Shown here: piece after piece, positions 52,126 through 61,126 of the stretch | How the letters are laid out: the number at the start of each line of letters is the position of its first letter | Position numbering within the stretch: position 1 is the stretch's first letter | From: Caballeronia catudaia | GTDB lineage: Bacteria > Pseudomonadota > Gammaproteobacteria > Burkholderiales > Burkholderiaceae | NCBI RefSeq assembly: GCF_001544755.2 | Contig: NZ_FCOF02000007.1 | Location: 1-64,000, forward strand | Reading direction: 5' to 3' | Length of the DNA: 64,000 bases | Notes under the pieces: generated by a model | Told to the model about the DNA's origin: nothing | Database searches by the model: none | The model's input: only the letters and a program-made list of their open reading frames with translations | Program-made: the position numbers and the translations under genes

Positions 52126-52153
52126 AGCGCGTCCTGCGGGGCGCGCTTTTTTT
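52126..52153 (+). terminator. lysS terminator
   Basis: AGCGCG (52126-52131) pairs with CGCGCT (52142-52147) and is followed by TTTTTTT. It ends the prfB-lysS transcript. Confidence 0.8.
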
Positions 52154-52374
52154 CGTCTTCCTTGTAAGCGCTGGTAAATATTCCAAAGCCTGCGATGGAC
52201 GTGCGCGTCGACAGCGCCTGCCGACGCGACTGGCACCGGTTCTGCTTTCGTCGAAACACGACGCGTCTGCGAATTTGTTACAACCCGAAAAAGCGCGATT
52301 TCCCGGTTTCACCGAGAATGGGTCGTAGCTGCCGACGTCGGCAGCGGAATTCGCCTCGAAACGGAGGTTCGACA

Positions 52375-53115
52375 ATGGATAACGGAACCAACAAACTCAG
52401 CACGTCGCCTGCTTCTGGCGGCGCTGCTCAACCGCGGCAACGGCGGTTGCATCCGCTCATCGCGACGGCGGCGGGCGCGGTCATCGTCGCGAGCCTCGTA
52501 GCGACCGCTGCGATGACAGGACTATTCCCGAAGGCGTCGAGCAATGCCGCGCAGAATCCGCAAACGCAGAGCGCGGCGGTCGCGCAACAACCCGCGGTGA
52601 ACTCTGTCGCGCCGAGCCCGGCGCAACCGACCGCGGCGCAGCAGCAAGCCGCTCAGCAGGCAGCCGCCCAGCAGCAGGCTGCGGCACAGCAGGCCGCTCA
52701 GCAACAAGCCCAGCAAGCGCCGGCGCAGCCGCAACCCGCGCAACCATCGTATGCGCAGCAAGCGCCGCAGCATCCGGCGTATTGTTCGACCTGCGGCACC
52801 GTCGAGGCGATTTCCGCCGTAAAGCATGAAGGTCACGGGACGGGGATCGGTGCGGTCGGCGGCGCGGTGGCGGGCGGTGTCGTCGGCAATCAGTTCGGGC
52901 GCGGCGGCGGCCGGACCGCGATGACTTTGCTCGGCGCGCTCGGCGGCGGTCTCGCGGGCAATTCGGTCGAGAAACATATCCGCAGCGAAACCGATTACTC
53001 CGTGCACGTGCGGATGGAAAACGGCAAGACGCGCACCTTCACGTACAAAAACCCGCCGCCGTTCCAGCAAGGCGAGCGCGTGCATATTTCGAACGGCACG
53101 CTCGTCGCGGGCTAA
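52375..53115 (+). CDS. Glycine-zipper 2TM-domain protein with Q/A-rich linker
   Basis: This 246-residue protein has a short N-terminus, one membrane helix near residues 25-45, a long Ala/Gln/Pro low-complexity linker (75-135) of repeated QQAAQ, then a Cys pair (CSTCGTVEAIS) and a glycine-zipper domain with GAVGGAVAGGVVGNQFG and GALGGGLAG, ending in a beta-rich tail. It is like the 17-kDa surface antigen/YcfJ-type outer membrane proteins. ATG 52375 has an ACGGAGG ribosome site 10 bases upstream; the longer frame from 52195 is rejected. Confidence 0.88.
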   Translation: MDNGTNKLSTSPASGGAAQPRQRRLHPLIATAAGAVIVASLVATAAMTGLFPKASSNAAQNPQTQSAAVAQQPAVNSVAPSPAQPTAAQQQAAQQAAAQQQAAAQQAAQQQAQQAPAQPQPAQPSYAQQAPQHPAYCSTCGTVEAISAVKHEGHGTGIGAVGGAVAGGVVGNQFGRGGGRTAMTLLGALGGGLAGNSVEKHIRSETDYSVHVRMENGKTRTFTYKNPPPFQQGERVHISNGTLVAG

Positions 53116-53130
53116 GCGTTAGTCGGCAGC

Positions 53131-53167
53131 AAAAAAGGCGGCGAGCCGTGTAGCTCGTCGCCTTTTT
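53131..53167. terminator. Bidirectional terminator
   Basis: AAAAAAGGCGGCGAGC pairs with GCTCGTCGCCTTTTT (one wobble pair). It separates the convergent glycine-zipper and pssA genes. Confidence 0.85.
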
Positions 53168-53197
53168 CGTGTGCGCAATAGACGCGTGAGATAAAAA

Positions 53198-54064
53198 CTA
53201 ATGATCCCGCTGTGAGCTTCTCGCCGGATTCGGCCTGCCGCGCGCCGCCAGATACGCCCACCAGATATAGCCCGAAAAGCCGTACAGCACGAACAGGCAA
53301 AACAGCATGACGGGAGGATCGGACGACACCAGCACGAACGCCACGACGATCAGCAGCACGCCCGCGAACGGCACGCGGTAACGCACGTCGAGCGCCTTGC
53401 CGCTGTAGAACGGGGCGTTCGATACCATCGTCACGCCGGCGTAAATCGTCAGCGCGAACGCGACCCAGGGCAGCCACACGAGCTTGAGCGGCACACGGTT
53501 ATCGGTCGCGAGCCAGACGAAACCGGCGATCAGCGCCGCCGCAGCCGGCGACGGCAAGCCTTGGAAATAGCGCTTGTCGACCACGCCGACGTTCGTGTTG
53601 AAACGCGCGAGCCGCAGCGCCGCGCCCGAGCAATAGACGAACGCCGCGAGCCAGCCCCAGCGCCCGAGATCCTTCAGCACCCATTCGTACATCACGAGCG
53701 CGGGCGCCACCCCGAACGACACCATGTCGGAGAGACTGTCGAACTGCTCGCCGAACGCGCTCTGCGTGTGCGTCATGCGCGCGACGCGTCCGTCCATGCC
53801 GTCGAGCACCATCGCGACGAAAATGGCGATGGCCGCGATCTCGAAACGCACGTTCATCGCCTGAACGACGGCGAAAAAGCCGCAGAACAGCGCGGCCGTG
53901 GTGAACGCATTCGGCAGCAGATAAATGCCGCGCTTCTTCAAAAACTGCTGCCGCTTCGCGCGCCGCGTCTCGACGACGCCCACGTCCTGCGCGGCCTTGT
54001 TACGTCGGAACGCGCGTGGCGATGCGCCGTTCACGCGGGTACGGCGCGGTTTGAATGCCGCCAT
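53198..54064 (-). CDS. pssA: CDP-diacylglycerol-serine O-phosphatidyltransferase
   Basis: PssA makes phosphatidylserine from CDP-diacylglycerol and serine at the inner membrane. The 288-residue protein has a basic N-terminal extension (about 50 residues) and the CDP-alcohol phosphotransferase motif DGMDGRVAR...GEQFDSLSD, with six to eight membrane helices. It belongs to the integral-membrane PssA type of Gram-positive bacteria and Burkholderia, not the E. coli type. ATG 54064 was chosen over 54184. It lies 13 bp after psd on the same strand. Confidence 0.93.
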   Translation of the reverse strand: MAAFKPRRTRVNGASPRAFRRNKAAQDVGVVETRRAKRQQFLKKRGIYLLPNAFTTAALFCGFFAVVQAMNVRFEIAAIAIFVAMVLDGMDGRVARMTHTQSAFGEQFDSLSDMVSFGVAPALVMYEWVLKDLGRWGWLAAFVYCSGAALRLARFNTNVGVVDKRYFQGLPSPAAAALIAGFVWLATDNRVPLKLVWLPWVAFALTIYAGVTMVSNAPFYSGKALDVRYRVPFAGVLLIVVAFVLVSSDPPVMLFCLFVLYGFSGYIWWAYLAARGRPNPARSSQRDH

Positions 54065-54077
54065 CGAGACCTCCGCG

Positions 54078-54722
54078 TTATTCCGCGAACTCGGCGAGGA
54101 TCGTCGACGAAGCCGAAACCTTTTCGCCGATCGACACACGCGGACGGCTGCCCACCGGCAGATACACGTCGACACGCGAACCAAAGCGGATGAAGCCGTA
54201 GCGCTGGCCGCGCGTGAGCGGTTCGCCGACGTGCACGTAGCAGAGAATGCGTCGCGCGATCAGTCCGGCGATCTGCACGGACGTCACGGTGTGCCCGGCC
54301 GCCGTCTGCAGCACGACCGCGTTGCGCTCGTTCTCGGTCGATGCTTTATCGACGGCCGCATTCAGATAGGCGCCCGGAAAGTACTGCACCTTCGTGATCG
54401 CGCCGTCCACCGGCGAGCGCTGCGAGTGCACGTTGAATACGTTCATGAACACGCTGATCTTGAGCGCATCGCGGTCGGCGTAGGGATCGCGCGTGGTTTC
54501 GACCGCGACGATGCGCCCGTCGGCCGGACACAGCACGGCGTTCGCCTGAGCGGGAATCGGGCGGGCCGGATCGCGGAAGAACTGGACGATGAAAATCACG
54601 ATCAGCCAGAAGATCCAGGCGAAGCCGAAGCCGCCCAGCGCTTGCACGAGGATGGCCACGACTGCCGCGATGGCGATGAACGGCCAGCCTTCGCGGGCAA
54701 TGATCGGATGAGGATAGTTCAT
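54078..54722 (-). CDS. psd: Phosphatidylserine decarboxylase
   Basis: Psd forms phosphatidylethanolamine from phosphatidylserine. The 214-residue protein is the short form, with [14 protein letters not shown] and the self-cleavage site GS in RFGSRVD, where serine becomes the pyruvoyl cofactor. An N-terminal membrane segment (about residues 15-45) anchors it. It precedes pssA, so the two enzymes of phosphatidylethanolamine synthesis are co-transcribed. A terminator-like hairpin separates it from ilvC. Confidence 0.95.
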   Translation of the reverse strand: MNYPHPIIAREGWPFIAIAAVVAILVQALGGFGFAWIFWLIVIFIVQFFRDPARPIPAQANAVLCPADGRIVAVETTRDPYADRDALKISVFMNVFNVHSQRSPVDGAITKVQYFPGAYLNAAVDKASTENERNAVVLQTAAGHTVTSVQIAGLIARRILCYVHVGEPLTRGQRYGFIRFGSRVDVYLPVGSRPRVSIGEKVSASSTILAEFAE

Positions 54723-54759
54723 GAACGAGTTCTGTGTTTTTAAAAACCGTAGGATAGCA

Positions 54760-54795
54760 AAAGCCGCCCGGCGCGCAGCGCAACCGGGCGGCTTT
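54760..54795 (-). terminator. Terminator-like hairpin between ilvC and psd
   Basis: On the minus strand AAAGCCGCCCGG pairs with CCGGGCGGCTTT, a 12-bp stem with a 12-base loop, followed by a short T-run (TTTTGC). It lies after the ilvC stop and may partly uncouple psd-pssA from the ilv genes. Confidence 0.75.
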
Positions 54796-54827
54796 CGATC
54801 AAGCAAAAAGCGTGACGGACGAAAGAT

Positions 54828-55874
<1,047 letters not shown>

Positions 55875-55907
55875 CTACTTCCGCGCTGCGGAGGAAAGAA
55901 TCGCTGC

Positions 55908-56399
55908 TTAAACCTTGAGAATCCGCTCGCCCCGGCCGATGCCGGAACTGCCCGTGCGAACCGTTTCGAGGATCGCCGTGGCGTCGAGCGCCTGGATGAA
56001 CGCGTCGAGCTTGTCGGACGCGCCCGTCAGTTCCATCGTGTAGGTCTTCTCGGTCACGTCGATGATGCGGCCGCGGAAGATATCCGCCATGCGCTTCATC
56101 TCTTCGCGTTCCTTGCCGACCGCCCTTACCTTGATGAGCATCAGCTCGCGCTCGATGTGGGCGCCCTCTGTCAGGTCGACCACTTTCACCACCTCGATCA
56201 GGCGGTTCAGGTGCTTCGTGATCTGTTCGATCACGTCGTCCGAGCCAATCGAGACGATGGTCAGCCGCGACAGCGAACTGTCTTCGGTCGGCGCCACCGT
56301 CAGCGTTTCGATGTTATAGCCGCGTGCCGAAAAGAGCCCGACGACGCGCGATAACGCGCCCGGTTCGTTTTCCAGCAGCACGGAGATGATGTGTTTCAT
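55908..56399 (-). CDS. ilvH: Acetolactate synthase regulatory subunit
   Basis: This small subunit confers valine inhibition and activity on acetolactate synthase. The 163-residue protein begins with an ACT domain (ISVLLENEPGALSRVVGLFSARGYNIETL) and has a C-terminal domain. It lies 108 bases after the ilvI stop, typical spacing for the ilvIH pair. Confidence 0.96.
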   Translation of the reverse strand: MKHIISVLLENEPGALSRVVGLFSARGYNIETLTVAPTEDSSLSRLTIVSIGSDDVIEQITKHLNRLIEVVKVVDLTEGAHIERELMLIKVRAVGKEREEMKRMADIFRGRIIDVTEKTYTMELTGASDKLDAFIQALDATAILETVRTGSSGIGRGERILKV

Positions 56400-56507
56400 G
56401 TTCGTGTTTCCCGATTGATGTCCAGAATGGAATCGTCCGAAAAACCCGCGCGCCGCACTGTCCTTTGTGAAGACAGGCGCGTGCGAGCCTCGCGTGACGA
56501 GCCCGCG

Positions 56508-58271
56508 TTACAGATCTTCCGAGCCGAGCAGCATTTCCGTGATGCCTTTGCCTGCCTGCACCATCGGGAATACGTTTTCGGTGGGATCGGTCTGGAAGTC
56601 GAGAAATACGGTGCGGTCCTTGAGACGCAGCGCTTCCTTCAGCGCCGGCTCGACGTCCGCGGTCTTTTCGACACGAATGCCGACATGGCCATACGCCTCG
56701 GCCAGCTTCACGAAGTCGGGCAGCGCGTCCATGTACGAACTGGAATAGCGCTTCTTGTACTCGATCTGCTGCCACTGGCGCACCATGCCCAGATAGCGGT
56801 TGTTCAGCGAAATGATCTTGACGGGCGTGTTGTACTGCTTGCACGTCGAGAGTTCCTGAATGCACATCTGGATGGAGCCTTCGCCGGTGATGCAGACCAC
56901 TTCGTCGTCCGGATACGCCATCTTCACGCCCATCGCGGCGGGCAGGCCGAAGCCCATCGTGCCGAGGCCGCCCGAGTTGATCCAGCGGCGCGGCTTGTTG
57001 AACGGATAGAACTGCGCCGCCCACATCTGATGCTGGCCGACGTCCGAGCAGACGAACGCGTTGCCGTCGGTGAGCTCCCAGAGCTTTTCGACGACGTACT
57101 GCGGCTTGATGATCTCGCTCTTGCGATCGTAAGAGAGGCAGTCCTTCGAGCGCCAGCCTTCGATCTCGTCCCACCAGCTCTTGAGCGCCTGCGTGTCCGG
57201 GCCGTGTTCGGCGTGCTGAAGCTGCTCGATGAGTTCCTTCAGCACTTCCTTCACGTCGCCGACGATGGGAATGTCGACCTTCACGCGCTTGGAAATGGAC
57301 GACGGATCGACGTCGATATGAATGATCTTGCGCGGCGACGACGCGAAGTGCTTCGGATCGCCGATCACGCGGTCGTCGAAGCGCGCGCCGATGGCGATCA
57401 GCACGTCGCAGTTCTGCATCGCCATGTTGGCTTCGTACGTGCCGTGCATGCCGAGCATGCCGAGGAATTTCTTGTCGGACGCGCGGTAGCCGCCGAGGCC
57501 CATCAGCGTATTGGTGACGGGATAGCCAAGCAGGTCGGCGAATTGGTTCAGCTCGCGCGAGGCGTCCGCCAGAATGATGCCGCCGCCGGTGTAGATGTAC
57601 GGGCGCTTCGCGGAAAGCAGCAGTTGCACCGCCTTGCGGATCTGGCCCGAATGGCCTTTCGTGACCGGGTTGTACGAACGCAGCGACACGCTCTTGATCG
57701 GTTCGTACTTGCACGGCGCCTTCGACACGTCCTTCGGAATGTCGATGAGAACCGGGCCGGGCCGGCCGGTGCGCGCGATGTAGAACGCCTTCTTGACGGT
57801 GGCGGCAAGGTCGCGCACATCCTTCACGAGGAAGTTGTGCTTCACGCAAGGCCGTGTGATGCCGACGGTGTCGCACTCCTGGAACGCGTCGAGCCCGATG
57901 GCCGCGGTCGGAACCTGCCCGCTGATGACGACGAGCGGAATCGAATCCATGTAGGCCGTGGCGATGCCGGTGACGGCATTGGTGACGCCTGGGCCGGAGG
58001 TCACGAGACACACGCCCACTTTGCCGGTCGAGCGCGAATACGCGTCGGCGGCGTGCACGGCGGCCTGCTCGTGGCGCACGAGAATGTGCTGAATCTGGTC
58101 CTGCTTGTACAGCTCGTCGTAGATGTAAAGTACCGAGCCGCCGGGATAGCCCCAGATGAATTCGACGTCTTCGTCCGCGAGCGCGCGCATGAGCACGGTC
58201 CCGCCGATGGAATCGGCTTCATGAGGAGGAGTGGTGTCCGACGTGGAGAATTCCGCGCTAGGCATGTTCAT
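56508..58271 (-). CDS. ilvI: Acetolactate synthase large subunit
   Basis: This thiamine-diphosphate enzyme condenses two pyruvates, or pyruvate and 2-oxobutyrate, as the first step of branched-chain amino acid synthesis. The 587-residue protein has the catalytic Glu in RHEQAAVHAADAY, an FAD domain in the middle, and the TPP motif GEGSIQM...NN. The start at 58271 has an AAAGGTGATG ribosome site. It leads the ilvI-ilvH-ilvC cluster and has its own promoter. Confidence 0.97.
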   Translation of the reverse strand: MNMPSAEFSTSDTTPPHEADSIGGTVLMRALADEDVEFIWGYPGGSVLYIYDELYKQDQIQHILVRHEQAAVHAADAYSRSTGKVGVCLVTSGPGVTNAVTGIATAYMDSIPLVVISGQVPTAAIGLDAFQECDTVGITRPCVKHNFLVKDVRDLAATVKKAFYIARTGRPGPVLIDIPKDVSKAPCKYEPIKSVSLRSYNPVTKGHSGQIRKAVQLLLSAKRPYIYTGGGIILADASRELNQFADLLGYPVTNTLMGLGGYRASDKKFLGMLGMHGTYEANMAMQNCDVLIAIGARFDDRVIGDPKHFASSPRKIIHIDVDPSSISKRVKVDIPIVGDVKEVLKELIEQLQHAEHGPDTQALKSWWDEIEGWRSKDCLSYDRKSEIIKPQYVVEKLWELTDGNAFVCSDVGQHQMWAAQFYPFNKPRRWINSGGLGTMGFGLPAAMGVKMAYPDDEVVCITGEGSIQMCIQELSTCKQYNTPVKIISLNNRYLGMVRQWQQIEYKKRYSSSYMDALPDFVKLAEAYGHVGIRVEKTADVEPALKEALRLKDRTVFLDFQTDPTENVFPMVQAGKGITEMLLGSEDL

Positions 58272-58315
58272 TCATCACCTTTCGAATTTTCGGCAAAAAA
58301 TTGATCGGGTGCTCT

Positions 58316-58396
58316 CTACCGGGCTTGTGGCTCGGGTTCAAGCGGCGCGTCTTGAATTGACAGGCGTGCTTCTTGGGCTCGCCTCAAAGCAGACAT
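58316..58396 (-). CDS. Possible upstream ORF in the ilvI leader
   Basis: A 26-codon minus-strand frame begins ATG at 58396 and ends TAG at 58318-58316, within the predicted ilvI leader. It lacks the Val/Ile/Leu runs of attenuator peptides and has no good ribosome site. It may be chance. Confidence 0.25.
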   Translation of the reverse strand: MSALRRAQEARLSIQDAPLEPEPQAR

Positions 58397-58421
58397 TTCA
58401 CTGGATGATGCGAGTCAGAAA

Positions 58422-58450
58422 ATGTAACAGTGTGCCGCGCGGCGGGTCAA
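58422..58450 (-). promoter_or_regulatory. Sigma-70 promoter of the ilvI operon
   Basis: On the minus strand TTGACC (58450-58445) and TTACAT (58427-58422) are 17 bp apart. Transcription near 58415 gives a leader of about 145 nt. Confidence 0.6.
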
Positions 58451-58697
58451 GCAAAAAGTTTCCGAACATTGCGGTATCGCTTGCACGCGCGCGGCTTCCC
58501 GGCGAACGCGCCGCGCGGACCCCAGGTTGTGGAACGGATGTGCTTTTGACCGGGCGCGTATCCCAAGTGGCAACAAAATCGCGCATTCTCGCCGGATGCG
58601 GCGAAACTTTGCTAGGATTCGCAGGTTTTCCTCGAACTCCACGATCCCCTTTTCGACGCAAATCGGACGCAGATTCGTTGCGCCGGGCCCCCAACGG

Positions 58698-59261
58698 ATG
58701 GCATCAGACAAGGAACTCGCCGACTTTCTGGCGGGCGTCGAAAGACGCGCGTTCAAGCAGACCGTGTACACCGTTCGCGACGACGACGCGGCGCTCGACG
58801 TCGTGCAGGACGCAATGATCAAGCTCGCGGAAAAGTACGGCGACCGTCCGGCGGCCGAGCTTCCGCTTTTATTCCAGCGTATCCTCCAGAACGCGACGCA
58901 CGATTATTTCCGTCGCCAGAAGGTGCGCAACACCTGGGTCAGCCTCTTCTCGTCCTTCGGCAACGCGGACGACGACGAATTCGACCCGCTCGAAACCTTC
59001 GAATCCGAGGACGGCGCGGCCGGCAGCGAAAGCAGCGAGAACAAACTGGAGCGCGAACAGGTGCTGAACCTGATCGATGCGGAAATCCAGAAACTGCCCG
59101 CGCGTCAACGGGAAGCGTTTCTCATGCGTTACTGGGAGGATATGGATGTCGCCGAGACGGCCGCTGCGATGGGGTGCTCCGAAGGTAGCGTGAAGACACA
59201 TTGTTCACGCGCCACGCACACTCTCGCGCAAGCCCTGAAAGCAAAAGGGATCACGCTATGA
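58698..59261 (+). CDS. RNA polymerase sigma factor, ECF-like
   Basis: This 187-residue sigma-70-family factor has sigma region 2 (TVYTVRDDDAALDVVQDAMIKL, about residues 20-60) and region 4 with a DVAETAAAMGCSEGSVKTHCSRA helix-turn-helix (about 145-175), separated by an acidic linker. ATG 58698 is the conserved start. The following gene overlaps its stop by four bases. The operon of sigma factor, DUF3619, DUF3106 and RDD protein is standard in Burkholderiales, but the signal is not known to me. Confidence 0.9.
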   Translation: MASDKELADFLAGVERRAFKQTVYTVRDDDAALDVVQDAMIKLAEKYGDRPAAELPLLFQRILQNATHDYFRRQKVRNTWVSLFSSFGNADDDEFDPLETFESEDGAAGSESSENKLEREQVLNLIDAEIQKLPARQREAFLMRYWEDMDVAETAAAMGCSEGSVKTHCSRATHTLAQALKAKGITL

Positions 59262-59710
59262 GTTCCGCACTTGAAACGAAGGAAAACGAGTTCGCGCTGA
59301 AAGTCGTACAGGCGCTGGATGAAAACACGTCGAACATTCCGGCTGCCGCCGTCGACCGGCTGCGCGAGGCGCGCCGTGCCGCGATCGCGCGCAAGAAGCC
59401 GGAGAAAGTCGCCGTCGCGATGAGCGCGCCCGCCTTCACGCCGGCGTTCGCCGGTGCGGGCAGCACGCTCACCACGGGCGATTCCGACGACGGCCATCGC
59501 CAGAAAGGTTGGCTCGCGCGGCTCGGCGGTCTCGGCCTCGCGTGGCCGCTCGCGGCGCTCGTCATCGGGCTGGCGGGCATCGCGTATTGGGAAGATCAGG
59601 AGCGCCGCGCGGAACTCGCCGACATCGACGCCGCCATGATGAGCGACAGCCTGCCGATCGACGCCTATCTGGATCACGGTTTCAACGCGTATCTGACGCG
59701 CAATCACTAA
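59258..59710 (+). CDS. DUF3619 membrane protein, possible anti-sigma factor
   Basis: This 150-residue protein has a soluble N-terminal part (1-80) with coiled-coil character and a single membrane helix near residues 92-112 (WPLAALVIGLAGIAYWE), with a short C-terminal part. ATG 59258 overlaps the sigma factor stop (ATGA), so they are translated together. One TM helix, small size and coupling to a sigma gene suggest an anti-sigma-factor-like role; this is inference. Confidence 0.8.
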   Translation: MSSALETKENEFALKVVQALDENTSNIPAAAVDRLREARRAAIARKKPEKVAVAMSAPAFTPAFAGAGSTLTTGDSDDGHRQKGWLARLGGLGLAWPLAALVIGLAGIAYWEDQERRAELADIDAAMMSDSLPIDAYLDHGFNAYLTRNH

Positions 59711-59770
59711 GCCATCGACTCGGTCATCTCGGTCTTCGTCAGACACTGAATACAGCGGGGGAATTTTCGG

Positions 59771-60538
59771 GTGAGTTACAAGCGCGGTCTCGCGATTGTC
59801 TTCGGTTGCGCGATTGCGGGTCTGGTTGCGTTCGCCGCGACTTATCCGCGCTTCTATGCCACTACCGCCGCCACACCCTCGCCCGCCGCCGCGTCGCCGG
59901 GCGGCGCAAGCGCTCCTGCCGACACGGCGCTCTCGCCGCTCGCCGCGCTGTCATCCGAAGGGCCGCTGTCCTGGAGCCATCTGACCGAGGCGCAGCACCT
60001 CGCGCTCGAACCCTTCGCCACGCAGTGGGACACGTTCTCCGACGAGCGCAAGCAAAAGTGGCTGAAGATCGCATCGCGGTTTCATCGGATGTCGCCTGAG
60101 GCGCAGAAGCATCTGCATCAGCGCATGGAAGAATGGGTGCGCCTCACGCCCGACCAGCGCAAGGTCGCGCGCGAAAACTATCAGGTTTCCAAATCGGTTC
60201 CGCTCGAAAAGCGCGAAAAGGCTTGGGACGCCTATCAAAAGCTGTCCGAAGAACAGAAGAAGAAGCTCGCCGCGAGCGAACGCACGCGCCGTCCGACGGT
60301 CGTCTCCGCGCCGCCCACGGGCAAGACCGAAGTAAAGGACATCAACCGCCTCGTCGCGGCGCGCGAACAAGGCCACGCCGGACATGCCGAAGGCGGCTCC
60401 GCTGCGGCGCCCGCGCCGGCCGCGCCCGTTTCCGGTGCGCCCGCGCAACCCGCCATACCGAACGCCGCGAGCATCGTCCCGGCCACGCCGATTCCCGTGT
60501 CGCCGCAACAGGCGCCTTCGATGTACAACGGCTCGTGA
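59771..60538 (+). CDS. DUF3106 protein
   Basis: This 255-residue protein starts at GTG 59771 with an N-terminal hydrophobic segment, probably a membrane anchor or signal. The middle is a helical domain with repeated WDTFSDERKQKWLKIASRFHRM-type units, each holding Trp and Lys/Arg/Asp, as in DUF3106. The C-terminal 70 residues are Ala/Pro-rich. It lies 60 bases after DUF3619 and overlaps the RDD gene. Confidence 0.85.
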   Translation: MSYKRGLAIVFGCAIAGLVAFAATYPRFYATTAATPSPAAASPGGASAPADTALSPLAALSSEGPLSWSHLTEAQHLALEPFATQWDTFSDERKQKWLKIASRFHRMSPEAQKHLHQRMEEWVRLTPDQRKVARENYQVSKSVPLEKREKAWDAYQKLSEEQKKKLAASERTRRPTVVSAPPTGKTEVKDINRLVAAREQGHAGHAEGGSAAAPAPAAPVSGAPAQPAIPNAASIVPATPIPVSPQQAPSMYNGS

Positions 60539-61056
60539 GCGCGCAGCCGGCCGTCGTCACTGTCGATCCGATGCGCGCGCCCACGCTGCGCCGCCGCCTC
60601 GCGACGATGCTCTACGAAGGCGTGATCCTGTTCGGCGTCGTGTTCATCGCCGGCTATCTTTTCAGCACGCTCACGCAGCAACGCAACGGCCTCACGCATC
60701 ACAACTGGCTGATGTCGTGGATCGGCATCGTGCTCGCCGCGTACTTCGTGTATTTCTGGACGCACGGCGGCCAGACCCTGCCGATGAAAACCTGGCGCCT
60801 CAAGATCGTCGACGCACACGGCCGGCCCATCAAAGCCGGACGCGCGCTCGCGCGTTTTGTGCTCGCGTGGCTGTGGTTTCTGCCGCCGCTGGCGCTGCAT
60901 CCGCTTCTCTCCCTCGCCGTGCCGCAGACGCTCGCCGTATTCGTGGCGTGGGTTGCGCTGTGGGCAGCAGCCGCCCGGCTCGATCCCGCGCGCCAGTTTC
61001 TCCATGACCGCCTCGCCGGCACACGCGTCATCCCCGCCCAGACTGTTGTCAAGTAA
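60535..61056 (+). CDS. RDD-family membrane protein
   Basis: This 173-residue protein has three hydrophobic helices (about residues 25-45, 65-85 and 110-150) and the RDD-type pattern of charged residues near helix ends. The start is GTG 60535, overlapping the DUF3106 stop by four bases (GTGA). RDD proteins occur as sodium/proton-linked or stress membrane proteins, but the function of this subtype is unknown. It is the last gene of the sigma operon. Confidence 0.85.
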   Translation: MSAQPAVVTVDPMRAPTLRRRLATMLYEGVILFGVVFIAGYLFSTLTQQRNGLTHHNWLMSWIGIVLAAYFVYFWTHGGQTLPMKTWRLKIVDAHGRPIKAGRALARFVLAWLWFLPPLALHPLLSLAVPQTLAVFVAWVALWAAAARLDPARQFLHDRLAGTRVIPAQTVVK

Positions 61057-61072
61057 TAAGAACTTCTCGTGA

Positions 61073-61090
61073 CTGTCACGGCTCGGTCAC
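61073..61090 (+). promoter_or_regulatory. Candidate PhoB (Pho) box
   Basis: Two direct 7-mers, CTGTCAC (61073-61079) and CGGTCAC (61084-61090), lie 4 bases apart, which is the exact 7-4-7 geometry of a Pho box (CTGTCAT consensus). They match the consensus at 6/7 and 5/7. A -10-like TGCAAT follows 10 bases later, as in the E. coli phoA promoter. Confidence 0.6.
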
Positions 61091-61100
61091 GGCCGCACGG

Positions 61101-61106
61101 TGCAAT
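61101..61106 (+). promoter_or_regulatory. -10 element of the lipid-remodelling cassette
   Basis: TGCAAT lies 10 bp past the Pho box, with transcription expected near 61113, 14 bases before ATG 61127. The -35 is replaced by PhoB binding. Confidence 0.5.
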
Positions 61107-61126
61107 GCGCATACCGAAGAAACCCG

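Noticed and set aside
58316..58396. Classic ilv attenuator peptide
   Set aside because: It lacks a run of branched-chain codons.
61100..61126. Upstream GTG start for the PlcP-like gene
   Set aside because: It lies within the predicted promoter, upstream of the likely transcription start.
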